Made by a program: the position numbers and the translations under genes
From: Litorivivens lipolytica
GTDB taxonomy: Bacteria; Pseudomonadota; Gammaproteobacteria; Pseudomonadales; Spongiibacteraceae
Length of the DNA stretch: 64,000 nucleotides
NCBI RefSeq assembly: GCF_014191715.1
Contig: NZ_JACHWY010000001.1
Coordinates: 1 to 64,000, forward strand
Direction: 5' to 3'
Notes under the pieces: model-generated
Told to the model about the DNA's origin: nothing
Seen by the model: the letters and a program-made list of their open reading frames with translations, nothing else
Databases searched by the model: none
Shown here: positions 25,564 to 34,117 of the stretch, piece by piece
Layout: each line of letters begins with the position of its first letter
Numbering within the stretch: position 1 is the first letter of the stretch

Positions 25564-26280
25564 TTCCTTCATGACGGCGTCGCGCAGTTCGGTGACGGGT
25601 TGAGTCGGGCGAATAAAGATGCCTTCGCATTCGGCGGTTACGACACCGTTGGCCTCAAGTTTCCCTTTGACGAAGGTCTTGCGGCCCTCGGAGCGCTCAA
25701 TCCACGCTGACAATTCCAGTGGTACGTTCAGCGGGGTTGGACGGCGGTACTTGATGCTCAGGGTACCGGTCATACCCGGATGGCCGCCCATAAACTGGGC
25801 CATGCCGAGAAACTCATCAAACAAGGCGGCGACAAAGCCTCCGTGCACGCACCCGGGAGGTCCTTCGTAGCGCCAGCCCATGTTGACGCGAGCATAGGCC
25901 GTATCACCCTCGGCCCACATTTCCAGTGGTGGCGCGATTGGGTTGCTGTGACCACAGAGGGGGCCGACTTCCTGAAAGACTTCGCCAAAGGTGCCTTCGC
26001 CCGCTTCGGTGTAGCCATTGCGACCGTAAATCCGAGGCGACTGCTCCAGCTGGGCGGTAGCTTCTCTCAGCCATTGGCTCATATCCGCCATCTGTTTGGG
26101 GGTGGCGGCGGAGGTCATCAGTGCTTCGGTATAATCGCGCACAGCTTGGGCCAGTTCGCGCTTGGCTTCCCACAGGGGTGTAGCCGGAGTGCGCTCATCC
26201 AGCGGTAAAAAGGGATTGTGCAGGTCTTCTAGCATTTGGCGTCCAGACGGCTTGTCGGACCCTGTCGGTGCCTCAGCCAT
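25549..26280 (-). CDS. PaaI/4HBT-family acyl-CoA thioesterase
   Basis: A 243-residue hotdog-fold protein with an N-terminal extension of about 120 residues before the thioesterase domain. The domain begins near APPLEMWAEGDTAYARVNMG and has the active-site stretch PPGCVHGGFVAALFDEFLGM (residues about 149-168), followed by the TGTLSIKYRRPTPLNVPLEL strand pair. The ATG at 26280 is used because it overlaps the stop of the upstream VOC gene (ATGGCTGA), implying coupled translation. A longer frame to 26379 exists but lies inside the VOC gene. The substrate acyl-CoA is unknown. Confidence 0.82.
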   Translation of the reverse strand: MAEAPTGSDKPSGRQMLEDLHNPFLPLDERTPATPLWEAKRELAQAVRDYTEALMTSAATPKQMADMSQWLREATAQLEQSPRIYGRNGYTEAGEGTFGEVFQEVGPLCGHSNPIAPPLEMWAEGDTAYARVNMGWRYEGPPGCVHGGFVAALFDEFLGMAQFMGGHPGMTGTLSIKYRRPTPLNVPLELSAWIERSEGRKTFVKGKLEANGVVTAECEGIFIRPTQPVTELRDAVMKEQPEG

Positions 26281-26731
26281 AGTGCCACTTCCGGGCGGGC
26301 TCGGCGCCATCTTCATAGCCGATGTGCTGAACATCGAACCAGATTGGCAGCAGGTGTCTGACGTAAAAGGAGTGCACAATGGTACCGCCTTCTACCATGT
26401 CGTCGTATTCCTTAATCTGAATCTCGCTATTCACCGCCTGCATGGCCTTGGCTTTTTCCAAGAGTGCGTCAACTTCCTCGCGGGTATCAAACAGCAGACC
26501 GAGGTGATCGTAACCGGGCGACTGCATGGGCTTGGGGCTTTCGGCGAGCAAAATAAACTGACTGACATCACTGTCCAGCATCAGCAGCAGGGCGTTCTGA
26601 TCCATGATCTCCAGATCCAGCGTATTCCAGCCGAACAGATCGCGGTAGAAATCGGTGATTTGCTGTTTGAATTCGGCGGTCAGCGTGCCTTCGGGGAAGG
26701 TCAGCTCCATATGGTTCAAGCGCATGGCCAT
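26273..26731 (-). CDS. VOC family (glyoxalase-like) protein
   Basis: A 152-residue protein of the vicinal oxygen chelate superfamily, which includes glyoxalase I, extradiol dioxygenases and fosfomycin-type enzymes. It begins with the first beta-alpha-beta unit MRLNHMELTFPEGTLTAEF (His near residue 7) and has YDHLGLLFDTREEVDALLEK near residues 71-90. The single small VOC domain is too short for a steroid-type extradiol dioxygenase (about 300 residues). It is translationally coupled to the thioesterase gene downstream. The reaction is unknown. Confidence 0.78.
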   Translation of the reverse strand: MAMRLNHMELTFPEGTLTAEFKQQITDFYRDLFGWNTLDLEIMDQNALLLMLDSDVSQFILLAESPKPMQSPGYDHLGLLFDTREEVDALLEKAKAMQAVNSEIQIKEYDDMVEGGTIVHSFYVRHLLPIWFDVQHIGYEDGAEPARKWHYG

Positions 26732-26794
26732 GATAATTCCTCAGTGGATGTTGTTATCTCCAAGGATTCTTGCACAGGGCGTGGCGACGATAAA

Positions 26795-27493
26795 TTACCC
26801 TTGGATTAACCTGCCCACCAGAATCAAGGAAGCGGGCGAATCAGCATCCGGAGCGCTGGGTTCCTGCATTTGCTCCAGTTGAAAACCATTGTCCGTAAAT
26901 AAGGTTTGCCACGTTGGCAAAGTGCGAAAATACCAGGGGGCAGGCTGGCGGAAACTGTCTGGAAAACCGTGCCAGGAGCCCTCGCGCCAGCCGTCAACAT
27001 AGGGCAGCTCGCCGCAGGCGGCGACTGGGTGCAGGGTTTGAACCACCAGATAGCCATGGAGCTTGAGAAAGTGGCGGGCATTGGCAAACACGGATTCAGT
27101 GGATTCCTTGCCGATCAGCGAGAAATTACACACGGCGCAGTCCACAGGCTGCAGCCCGATGTCGACTAATTGATCCGCTGTCAGAGCGCTATAGTCCAGC
27201 GCGCGATAGGTGCCGCCCTGTCGTTGGGCCATATCAATCAATTCGGCGGTGGCATCAATCCCGGCGCACTCGATGCCCCGTCCGGTCAGTGCGCGGCACA
27301 GCCAGCCTTCACCGCAACCGATATCGAGTAGCGTCGCTGGCTTGAGTTCAGTGATGGTGTGGACGATGGCGGCGTTGGTAATGCGCTCGCGACTGGCGAT
27401 ACGGCGCTCTCGGATGGCTTCTTCCCATGGCGCTGCATTGACTTGCCACGAGCTGAGAATGTCTTGTTCTTGCTGGCAGTCGCTGTGTGCCAT
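26795..27493 (-). CDS. Class I SAM-dependent methyltransferase
   Basis: A 232-residue cytoplasmic methyltransferase (Methyltransf_11/25 type). Motif I is LLDIGCGEGWLCRAL (residues about 56-70), followed by IECAGIDATAELIDMA with the acidic residue that binds the SAM ribose. Motif II is CAVCNFSLIG. It starts directly after the stop codon of the alpha/beta hydrolase gene upstream, so the two are co-transcribed. The C-terminal part with GSWHGFPDSFRQPAPWYFR is found in uncharacterised proteobacterial homologues. The substrate is unknown. Confidence 0.82.
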   Translation of the reverse strand: MAHSDCQQEQDILSSWQVNAAPWEEAIRERRIASRERITNAAIVHTITELKPATLLDIGCGEGWLCRALTGRGIECAGIDATAELIDMAQRQGGTYRALDYSALTADQLVDIGLQPVDCAVCNFSLIGKESTESVFANARHFLKLHGYLVVQTLHPVAACGELPYVDGWREGSWHGFPDSFRQPAPWYFRTLPTWQTLFTDNGFQLEQMQEPSAPDADSPASLILVGRLIQG

Positions 27494-28438
27494 TCACCGG
27501 ATTCCGCGTAGAAAGTCCGTGATGGCCTGGTGGGTTTCACGCGGCTGATCCACGTTTACCCAGTGCTCGGCGCTGTCGATAGCCACAACTTCGGCCTGTG
27601 GAATCAATTTCTCCACGACGCGGCGATGATAATAGGGGAAGCTGCTGTCCTGTCGTCCCCAGATAAACTGCACCGGAATTTCCGTTTTGCCTAAGCGGCG
27701 CCAGCCCTCGGTGTAGTCGAGTACGGGAGAGTAGCGCAGGGTTGAAAGTGCCGCGCGTTTGACGCCCGGGTAGCTGTCGTAAACTTTCCAGTAAGCCTTG
27801 GCCCAAGGATTATCTTCCAGATTCAGCAGGTAGCTGTTGAGTTTGGAGAGCAGCAGCGGTTTGCCTGCGTAATAAAAAATATATTCGCCGAGAAAAGGTT
27901 TTTTTGCGAGTTCTTGAGCGGCATTTTTTTCATCCGGGAAGCCGGCGGGCCCGGTCAGTGACAGGCTTTTTACCTGTTCCGGATGATGCAGGGCGTAGTC
28001 AGTGGCAATCACACAGCCGAAGGAAGCGCCGACCAGATGCATGGGGCCATCGATATTTAAAGTGCTGCGCAGAGCGACTAGCTGCTCGCGGAACAAGTCG
28101 AGGGTATGGGGCTTCAAGGGCCGGTCGGATAAACCGCGACCAAACAGATCATAAGCGACGACCCGGTAGCCTTCGCGAACCAATGCGTCCACATTCGGTT
28201 CCCAGGTTTCGAGATAGCCGTTAAAGCTGTGGATCAGCACCACGACTGGCTTGCGGGCCTTTTTCCAGTCGCCCCAGGTCTGGTAACGCGTGGTGCCGCT
28301 GTCGGAAGCAACTAACGACACGCCCCGTTCCTGACGGTATTCCACCAGAGGCTGATGATTTTCAAAACGCGGTGCCAGCAGTGGCAACACCAGCAACACT
28401 GCAAGAATCAGAAAAGCGATAACCAGACGCAAGACCAC
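27494..28438 (-). CDS. Membrane-anchored alpha/beta hydrolase
   Basis: A 314-residue alpha/beta hydrolase with an uncleaved N-terminal membrane segment (VLRLVIAFLILAVLLVLPLL). The oxyanion region is VVLIHSFNGYLETWEPNV, the nucleophile elbow is GASFGC near residue 142, the acid is likely Asp in WGRQDSSFPY, and the His is in SAEHWVNVDQP near residue 293. This gives a complete Ser-Asp-His triad. The GTG start is the only one that keeps the membrane segment. It shares a junction with the methyltransferase gene. Related proteins are lactonases, esterases and C-C hydrolases; the substrate is not predicted. Confidence 0.82.
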   Translation of the reverse strand: MVLRLVIAFLILAVLLVLPLLAPRFENHQPLVEYRQERGVSLVASDSGTTRYQTWGDWKKARKPVVVLIHSFNGYLETWEPNVDALVREGYRVVAYDLFGRGLSDRPLKPHTLDLFREQLVALRSTLNIDGPMHLVGASFGCVIATDYALHHPEQVKSLSLTGPAGFPDEKNAAQELAKKPFLGEYIFYYAGKPLLLSKLNSYLLNLEDNPWAKAYWKVYDSYPGVKRAALSTLRYSPVLDYTEGWRRLGKTEIPVQFIWGRQDSSFPYYHRRVVEKLIPQAEVVAIDSAEHWVNVDQPRETHQAITDFLRGIR

Positions 28439-28527
28439 ACCTCCCTAGTCAAGCTCGGGAGTATACCGGTAAAGCAGCCGGGCTGTTTAGGGGCGGCTGT
28501 GGATTCTGCGCTTTGCCGCCCGCTTTG

Positions 28528-28839
28528 TCAGTAACCCAGCATCTCCGGCAGGTAGGCTCGGCAGTTCTCGCTGAGCCAGGGTTTGCCGGGCTGAGCTTTC
28601 AGCGGCGAGTTGTGCAGGCGGGCATCGAGCTCGTCCACAACTTCGGCCCAGTCTGCATCCTCGCTGATGGCCTCACGCAGAAAATCGGCCTGAGAGGACG
28701 ACCAGAAATTGGCATCCTGCAGGCAGACGCCGTTGGGGATGGGTTGGTGGGAAAGAATGAATCTTTCGATTTCTTTATCACCGTCAGGCAGTCCGAGTTG
28801 CCTGAAAAGTGAGTTGATACTGTGAACACCGGGTTCCAT
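28528..28839 (-). CDS. DUF2789 family protein
   Basis: A small 103-residue cytoplasmic protein matching DUF2789 (PF10982). The pattern is VHSINSLFRQLGLP, then IERFILSHQPIP, then ANFWSSSQADFLREAISEDA followed by DWAEVVDELDARLH. The ATG at 28839 is used because family members start with MExPxH-like sequence at this position; the frame stays open 15 codons further without a binding site. The tail after residue 85 is longer than I expect for the family. The function is unknown; it stands alone between the hydrolase operon and an alcohol dehydrogenase. Confidence 0.82.
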   Translation of the reverse strand: MEPGVHSINSLFRQLGLPDGDKEIERFILSHQPIPNGVCLQDANFWSSSQADFLREAISEDADWAEVVDELDARLHNSPLKAQPGKPWLSENCRAYLPEMLGY

Positions 28840-28980
28840 CAAGCAGTTCCTCGTTCTCAGTGGTAGCATGCTCCATGCTAGCAAAAAGCCGCTGCGTTAT
28901 TCGGATCGAAGTGGTCTATCGCAGGGCCTGCTTATAATGACCGGTTACAAGTTAAGCCGGCGGATGTTCTGGAGAAGACA

Positions 28981-30141
28981 ATGGATTCAACGCTGCTGTT
29001 ACCGCGAATTCTGCGAGTGAGTGCAGGCGCGCGCAAAGAGGTGGGCGATGTGCTGAAAAGCCTTGGCCTGAGTCGGCCCTTCCTGGTGATCGATGAGTTT
29101 CTGAAGCAGCAAGGGCATGCCGAGGCGCTGGCGTCGTCGTTGGCAGAGCAGGGCATGACGCTGCGTGAATTTTCGGGGGTGGTACCGGACCCGACTACCG
29201 AATCCATCGACGCCGGGTTAGCTGCACTGAATGAAGGTGATCACGATGCCATTATTGCCTTGGGCGGCGGCAGCGCCATTGATACGGCCAAATTTATCGC
29301 GGTGATGGCCGCCCGCACGGGCAAATTGCGCGATTATAAAGTGCCGGCCACCCTCGACGATGGCCTGCCGGTTATCGCGATACCTTCTACGGCCGGCACG
29401 GGGTCTGAAGCTACGCGCGCGGCGGTTGCCACAGACTCTGAAACACAGGAAAAAATGCTGTGCATGGGCTTGGGGCTGATGCCGGTCGCCGCGCTCGTCG
29501 ACTATGAATTGTCGATGACCATGCCTTACCGGCTGACCGCCGATGCGGGGCTCGACAGTCTCTGTCACGCACTTGAAGCCTATGTCAGTCGCAAAGCCAA
29601 TCCCTTTACCGACCCGATTGCCCTGAGCTGCATGCGCACCATTGTCGAGAACCTGCCGCTGGCCTGTGCAGAACCCGGCAATAAAGTCGCGCGCGAAGCG
29701 ATGATGCTGGCGGCGACTCAGGGTGGGATCGCTTTTTCCAATGCCTCTGTCACCTTAATCCATGGCATGAGTCGCCCCATCGGCGCTCACTTTCATGTAC
29801 CCCATGGCTTGAGTAATGCCATGTTGTTGCCGGAAGTTACCGCCTGGTCGGTGTCCGGTGCGCCTGCCCGCTATGCGGACTGCGCGCGGGCGATGGCCTA
29901 TGCGGAAACCTCCGATAGCGATCAGGTGGCGATTGAAAAGCTGGTTGCTGGCTTGCGTCAGCTCTGTGCAGAGTTAAAGGTGCCGTCGCCGGGGGAATTT
30001 GGGATTGACGAGAATCGTTGGAAGGAACTGATGCCCTTAATGGCGGAGCAGGCATTGGCATCGGGTTCACCAGCTAACAATCCGCGTATTCCAGAAAAAG
30101 AAGAGATTATTGCGCTGTATGAGAAAGTCTGGGTGGCCTGA
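28981..30141 (+). CDS. Iron-containing alcohol dehydrogenase
   Basis: A 386-residue group III alcohol dehydrogenase. The NAD-binding motif is ALGGGSAIDTAKF near residues 95-107, followed by IPSTAGTGSEATRAAV. The metal-site region is ADAGLDSLCHALEAYVSRKA near residues 186-205, with more His ligands in IHGMSRPIGAHFHVPHGLSNA. Such enzymes oxidise or reduce short to medium alcohols, 4-hydroxybutyrate or lactaldehyde. TGGAGAAG precedes the ATG. It could supply the alcohol-oxidation step after AlkB, but no direct link is visible. The stop codon lies inside a hairpin. Confidence 0.9.
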   Translation: MDSTLLLPRILRVSAGARKEVGDVLKSLGLSRPFLVIDEFLKQQGHAEALASSLAEQGMTLREFSGVVPDPTTESIDAGLAALNEGDHDAIIALGGGSAIDTAKFIAVMAARTGKLRDYKVPATLDDGLPVIAIPSTAGTGSEATRAAVATDSETQEKMLCMGLGLMPVAALVDYELSMTMPYRLTADAGLDSLCHALEAYVSRKANPFTDPIALSCMRTIVENLPLACAEPGNKVAREAMMLAATQGGIAFSNASVTLIHGMSRPIGAHFHVPHGLSNAMLLPEVTAWSVSGAPARYADCARAMAYAETSDSDQVAIEKLVAGLRQLCAELKVPSPGEFGIDENRWKELMPLMAEQALASGSPANNPRIPEKEEIIALYEKVWVA

Positions 30142-30156
30142 TGGCCGACCCAGACT
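30126..30156 (+). terminator. Hairpin spanning the alcohol dehydrogenase stop codon
   Basis: AGTCTGGGTGGCC (30126-30138) pairs with GGCCGACCCAGACT (30143-30156) with one bulged G and the loop TGAT, whose first three bases are the TGA stop. It lies between convergent genes and probably terminates both. No T-tract follows. Confidence 0.6.
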
Positions 30157-30167
30157 ATAGCCGTCGA

Positions 30168-30674
30168 TTAGAAGCGCATGCTGGCGCCGAGGTTGATGCC
30201 GCTGATTTCAACGTCATCGTCGTCATACAGCGATACATACTCGCCGAACAGGTCGATACCGTTATTCAAACGAGCACTAATGCCAAGGCCGTAGCTAATG
30301 TCATCGTCGTCTTCGTTGCCGAAGTTGGTATCGATTTCGGTTTCTGCAAGACCCAGCAGGCCGTACAGAGTAATTACATCAGAGACTGGCAGCATGGGTT
30401 TGGCGTAAATGGCCATAAAGTTGTCAATTTCAACTTCCACACCGTTTTCGGTATCGTCATCGACACCAAAACCCAGACGACCTTCCAGTGCAAAGTTCGG
30501 GTTGAACTTACCGCCAAAAGCGAGGTTCAGGGTTGGGGTATCGAAGTCGACACTACCCACTTCGGTTTCTACCAGGCCGTATGATGCACTGCCGTAGAGT
30601 TCGGGCTGGCTTTGCTGGGCACTGGCACCCGCAGCGATCAGACCGGCGGCGGCAAAACAGATCATTTTCTTCAT
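30168..30674 (-). CDS. Small outer-membrane beta-barrel protein
   Basis: A 168-residue secreted protein. The signal peptide MKKMICFAAAGLIAAGASAQ ends at an AxA site. The mature part alternates polar and hydrophobic residues in eight or so strands (for example ELYGSASYGLVET, FALEGRLGFGVDD, DISYGLGISARL, ISGINLGASMRF) and ends in Phe, as outer-membrane barrels recognised by the Bam complex do. It resembles OmpX/OmpW-size barrels (OMP_b-brl). Loops are very acidic (NEDDDD, YDDDDV), perhaps for cation binding. GGAGG six bases upstream supports this ATG. The function is unknown. Confidence 0.8.
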   Translation of the reverse strand: MKKMICFAAAGLIAAGASAQQSQPELYGSASYGLVETEVGSVDFDTPTLNLAFGGKFNPNFALEGRLGFGVDDDTENGVEVEIDNFMAIYAKPMLPVSDVITLYGLLGLAETEIDTNFGNEDDDDISYGLGISARLNNGIDLFGEYVSLYDDDDVEISGINLGASMRF

Positions 30675-30868
30675 GAGCATCCTCCACACATGATGTTGAC
30701 TAGTTGCGGAGCATGGTGCCTCAGGATGGTGCAAATAACAGCGGGATTCTTTGTGAATTTGACTGGGAAATGGCCGGGAACTGATTGAATTTTAGAGGTT
30801 TATCACACTTTTTAGGCGCCGGGACGCGCGCATAACGGTCCCGGCATGACTGGAGCTTTGTGTCGGCG

Positions 30869-33481
30869 TCAGAAGGTTTTTCTGACTTCAACACCGTAAA
30901 AGCGCGGGTCACCCAGCGCCTGAGAAAAGGTGCCGATAGAGTCGCCGGTAGCGACTGCGCCAATTTCGTAGCGTTCGTCGGTCAGGTTTTTAACATAGGC
31001 GGCGATGCTCAAGTCGTCATCGTTGTTGGACCAGGTCAGGCGTGCATCCATCAGCGCGTAGGCTTCCGAGTAAACACCTTCCGGGTTGGTATGGCGTACG
31101 TCCCAGGAGCCGTTGTCAAAGCCCAGATAGATTTCGCTTTTGTAGCTGAAATCGACGCGTGGCGTAAACAGGCCCATCGCAGTCAAAAAAGTATGCTGAA
31201 TGCCGAGCGCGGCGGTTTGCTCCGGTGAAACAGGGAACTGTTCATCGCTGCGATCGACGATGACATTCTGACCGCTGACAGCCAGCGCTTTAAGGTCCTG
31301 ATCGAGGAATTCCTTAAACTTGTAGTTATTGTTGCTGTAGCTGAGCGTCACCATGGTTTGTGCGGAAGGCAGCCACATGAGCTCCATCTCGCCCCCTTCG
31401 ATCATGGATTTACCCGCGTTCTGCGAGGTCACCACCAGCGTGTTGGCGGAGTCGGTCTGCACGGTGATCAGCTGCATGTCTTTAAAGATCATGGAATACA
31501 GGGCGACATTGAAGCGCACCGAGCGCTCGAAGGCGTCGATCTTGAAGCCGATTTCGCGGTTTTCAAGTTGTTCCGGCTCTACCACGACCAAACCGTCCTG
31601 ACCGCTTGGCTCCAGAAAACCCGATTTGAAGCCATTGCTCCAGGTGGCGTAGAGCAGCAGGGAATCCAGACCGGTATCGTCCAGCCATTCTTGAGGTACA
31701 AACCAGGAGGTCGATGCCATGGGGGTGAATTGTCGGAAGGTGGCATCCTTGCGATCTGTTACCGGTGCGCCCAGCGGCGCGGCAATATCGCCATTGCCGC
31801 CAACTGCTGACATCACAATATCGTTGGCCAGTCTAATGGGATCTTCCAGCCAGCTGCCCGCAAAAGAGTGGATTGCAAGGGTCGGGTCAATCGTGGTGAA
31901 GCGGGGGTTGGCGCCGAGAATGGCACTGACGGCGGCGTTGTCGGCGGAGCGTGTCACCAGTTTTGATGAGCGTTTTTCTTCCGTGTAGCGCCCGCCAATA
32001 GTCACTTCCAGATTTTCGGTGACATGCCACGTTGCCTGGCTGAAGATTGCGCTGGTGGTGCCGTCAATGGCGAAGTCCTGCACGGTCTCCAGCGGCAGCA
32101 GGGCTGCTACCAGCGGCGTTGGTGTCGCGAGAATGGCGGGAACTGCGCCGGGGGAGCGCCCCGCGGCCAATTGCGCCAGGTTAATCGCTTCCGCACCAAT
32201 CAGCGGGCCGCCGGTGGTAAATCTTTCAGATTTGAACTCATCCTGCCAAAACAGCCCGGCGGTATAGTCGACGCGGCTGTCGAACACACTGCCATTGAGC
32301 TGGAATTCGATAGTGAGCGATTCTTGGTCGCCTTCGCCGAGTATCAAAGCCTTCTGGTAAATTTCTGGGCCACCGTCGTCGCTGTTGGTCTGTGGCCCGG
32401 TTTTGACCGCGTCGCGCCAACCGAGGATGGCTTTCAGCTCATGAGTGTCACTGATCGCCCAGTCAAAGGTGGTGCCAAACATCAGCGTGTCGAGCTTTTT
32501 GGTGTGACGCTGGCTCGGCCCCATATTGGTGGTCAGGTCGGGCAGGGCGTCCCGATCATTGGCCCGGCAATTGTCTTTGTAGGCGCGAGGATTGGATGGG
32601 TCGGTATCGCCTGCCCAGAGAATGCCCAGCCCGTCGACAAACAGCGCCTCTTCATTGACCAGTTTGCAGTGGTAGGACGGGTAGCGTTCGTCGATTTTTC
32701 CCAGGAAAGTAAAGGTATCCATCGTCAGCGAGTCGCTGGCCAGCCAGCGGGTCTGAAATATCGCTGACAGACGGTCGACGGACTGATTGTTGGAGGTCGA
32801 TAAATCTTCCAGAAAGCCGTCCCGGCGGTAACTATTGATCGCGACGCGCGTGAAAAACTCGTCATTGACCGGAAAGTCGTAGGCAGCCCGCAAACGCTGG
32901 CTGTTGTAATTGCCCAGTGCGGCTTCAACGTAGCCGCGCTGGTAGTCAGACGGTTTGGTCAGGGTAAAGACCAGGGCGCCGCCGGTATTGTTTTTGCCGA
33001 ACAAGGTACCCTGAGGCCCTCGCAGTACCTGAACACTGTCGATATCAATGGTATCGAGCAGCTGGCCGTCCGCGCGGGGAATAAAGATGCCATCCAGATA
33101 GACGCTCACTGAAGGGTCCTGGCGAATCAGGCCGGCACGCTGACCAATCCCGCGAATGAATATCTGAGTGCTAGTGCTGTCGTTGATCTGCAAACTGGGT
33201 ACGGATTTCGCCAGCTCGGTGGTATTGACGATGCCTTGGGCACGCAAGTCGTCGCCGCTCATGGCGGTGACCGCGACTGGGGTTTCCTGAATACTCTCGG
33301 CGCGTTTTCGGGCCGTTACTACAACTTCCTCCAGTGTGCCGGTGAAAGTGCGTTTGCTGGCAGTCTGGGATTGAGTCGCGTTATTCGCTGGTGCGTTCGA
33401 GTCCTGTGCACTGCTCAGCGAAGCGGCACTCAGCAGCAGCGCCAGCGGCAGAGCGACGCGCGTCAGGTGGGAGTATGTCAT
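30869..33481 (-). CDS. TonB-dependent outer-membrane receptor
   Basis: An active outer-membrane transporter of about 870 residues. After a signal peptide (MTYSHLTRVALPLALLLSAASLSSAQ) comes a TonB-box-like segment GTLEEVVVTARKRAESIQET. The plug domain follows, with PSLQINDSTSTQIFIRGIGQ and DSVQVLRGPQGTLFGKNNTG, then a 22-strand barrel. The C-terminal GDPRFYGVEVRKTF ends in Phe. The ATG at 33481 starts the signal peptide; a longer frame to 33508 adds an unlikely leader. This subclass, with RKRAESIQETPVAV, is amplified in marine and sphingomonad-like degraders and often imports hydrophobic aromatics, terpenes or steroids rather than iron. The substrate is not predictable here; no siderophore gene is near. 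Confidence 0.92.
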   Translation of the reverse strand: MTYSHLTRVALPLALLLSAASLSSAQDSNAPANNATQSQTASKRTFTGTLEEVVVTARKRAESIQETPVAVTAMSGDDLRAQGIVNTTELAKSVPSLQINDSTSTQIFIRGIGQRAGLIRQDPSVSVYLDGIFIPRADGQLLDTIDIDSVQVLRGPQGTLFGKNNTGGALVFTLTKPSDYQRGYVEAALGNYNSQRLRAAYDFPVNDEFFTRVAINSYRRDGFLEDLSTSNNQSVDRLSAIFQTRWLASDSLTMDTFTFLGKIDERYPSYHCKLVNEEALFVDGLGILWAGDTDPSNPRAYKDNCRANDRDALPDLTTNMGPSQRHTKKLDTLMFGTTFDWAISDTHELKAILGWRDAVKTGPQTNSDDGGPEIYQKALILGEGDQESLTIEFQLNGSVFDSRVDYTAGLFWQDEFKSERFTTGGPLIGAEAINLAQLAAGRSPGAVPAILATPTPLVAALLPLETVQDFAIDGTTSAIFSQATWHVTENLEVTIGGRYTEEKRSSKLVTRSADNAAVSAILGANPRFTTIDPTLAIHSFAGSWLEDPIRLANDIVMSAVGGNGDIAAPLGAPVTDRKDATFRQFTPMASTSWFVPQEWLDDTGLDSLLLYATWSNGFKSGFLEPSGQDGLVVVEPEQLENREIGFKIDAFERSVRFNVALYSMIFKDMQLITVQTDSANTLVVTSQNAGKSMIEGGEMELMWLPSAQTMVTLSYSNNNYKFKEFLDQDLKALAVSGQNVIVDRSDEQFPVSPEQTAALGIQHTFLTAMGLFTPRVDFSYKSEIYLGFDNGSWDVRHTNPEGVYSEAYALMDARLTWSNNDDDLSIAAYVKNLTDERYEIGAVATGDSIGTFSQALGDPRFYGVEVRKTF

Positions 33482-33517
33482 CGATGTTTGCCCCGTGGTC
33501 AGGACCAAGCCTGATCA

Positions 33518-33557
33518 AATGTTATTGGTATCCTGAAAGCGGGTAGTCGATAACATT
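33518..33557. promoter_or_regulatory. Inverted repeat upstream of the TonB-dependent receptor
   Basis: AATGTTAT (33518-33525) and ATAACATT (33550-33557) are exact reverse complements 24 bp apart, placed 37 to 76 bases upstream of the receptor start. This is where a promoter and operator would lie. No Fur-box-like sequence is evident. Eight-base arms can occur by chance, so the call is weak. Confidence 0.35.
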
Positions 33558-33634
33558 CTAGGGGGAGTGGGGAGGGGGCAAATCATCCATTCAGGTGAGA
33601 GCCCCCGTGGGGTCAATAAGACACTAGCGCTTGG

Positions 33635-34117
33635 TCAGACGCTAACGCTGGGAGTGATACGCTCGCTGTGCTCGTCGTCGTTGCCATTCAGCGCGCTTTC
33701 CTGCTCCGTGCCGGTTTCTTCGGCTTGGTCAGTGTAGGTTAGCTGGCGGGGTTCAGACTGGCTGGCCTGTTTGATCTGGCTCACACCACTGAACTGGCCA
33801 CCGGGCTCAATTACCAGCTCGGTGACATTGATCTCGCCAGTGACGCGACCGGTGCTGACAATCTCAAGGCGTTCGGCATCGATGGTGCCGTTGACCCGAC
33901 CGCTGATCATGACTTTCTTGGCTTCAATCTCGCCGTCAAATTCGCCATGGCAGCCAATGGAAACATTCAGGCTGGAGCGCAGTGTGCCCTGCATGCAGCC
34001 GTCAAGATGAAAGTCGTCGTTTAGTTGGAGATCGCCGACAACTTTGGTTCCGCCTGCAACAACAGTCGTTCCGGGCTGATCACCGCCTTCCTTACCGACT
34101 CGGCCAAGGAATCCCAT
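33635..34117 (-). CDS. Bactofilin (polymer-forming cytoskeletal protein)
   Basis: A 160-residue bactofilin (PF04519) that self-assembles into nucleotide-independent filaments and positions cell-wall enzymes. The central beta-helix runs from about residue 18 to 110 with regular hydrophobic repeats: TKVVGDLQLNDDFHLDG, GEFDGEIEAKKVMISG, NGTIDAERLEIVSTG, TGEINVTELVIEPGG. A polar tail follows. The start lies inside the upstream M23 gene: AGGAG about nine bases before the ATG confirms it, giving a 97-bp out-of-frame overlap. This pairing with an M23 peptidase recurs in bacteria where bactofilins shape cells (Helicobacter CcmA-Csd1, Hyphomonas BacA-LmdC). Confidence 0.93.
   Translation of the reverse strand: MGFLGRVGKEGGDQPGTTVVAGGTKVVGDLQLNDDFHLDGCMQGTLRSSLNVSIGCHGEFDGEIEAKKVMISGRVNGTIDAERLEIVSTGRVTGEINVTELVIEPGGQFSGVSQIKQASQSEPRQLTYTDQAEETGTEQESALNGNDDEHSERITPSVSV

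Noticed and set aside
26273-26731. VOC protein as the missing HsaC ring-cleavage dioxygenase
   Set aside because: It has one small VOC module (152 residues) whereas HsaC-type enzymes have two modules and about 300 residues; it is also coupled to a thioesterase rather than to the hsa genes.
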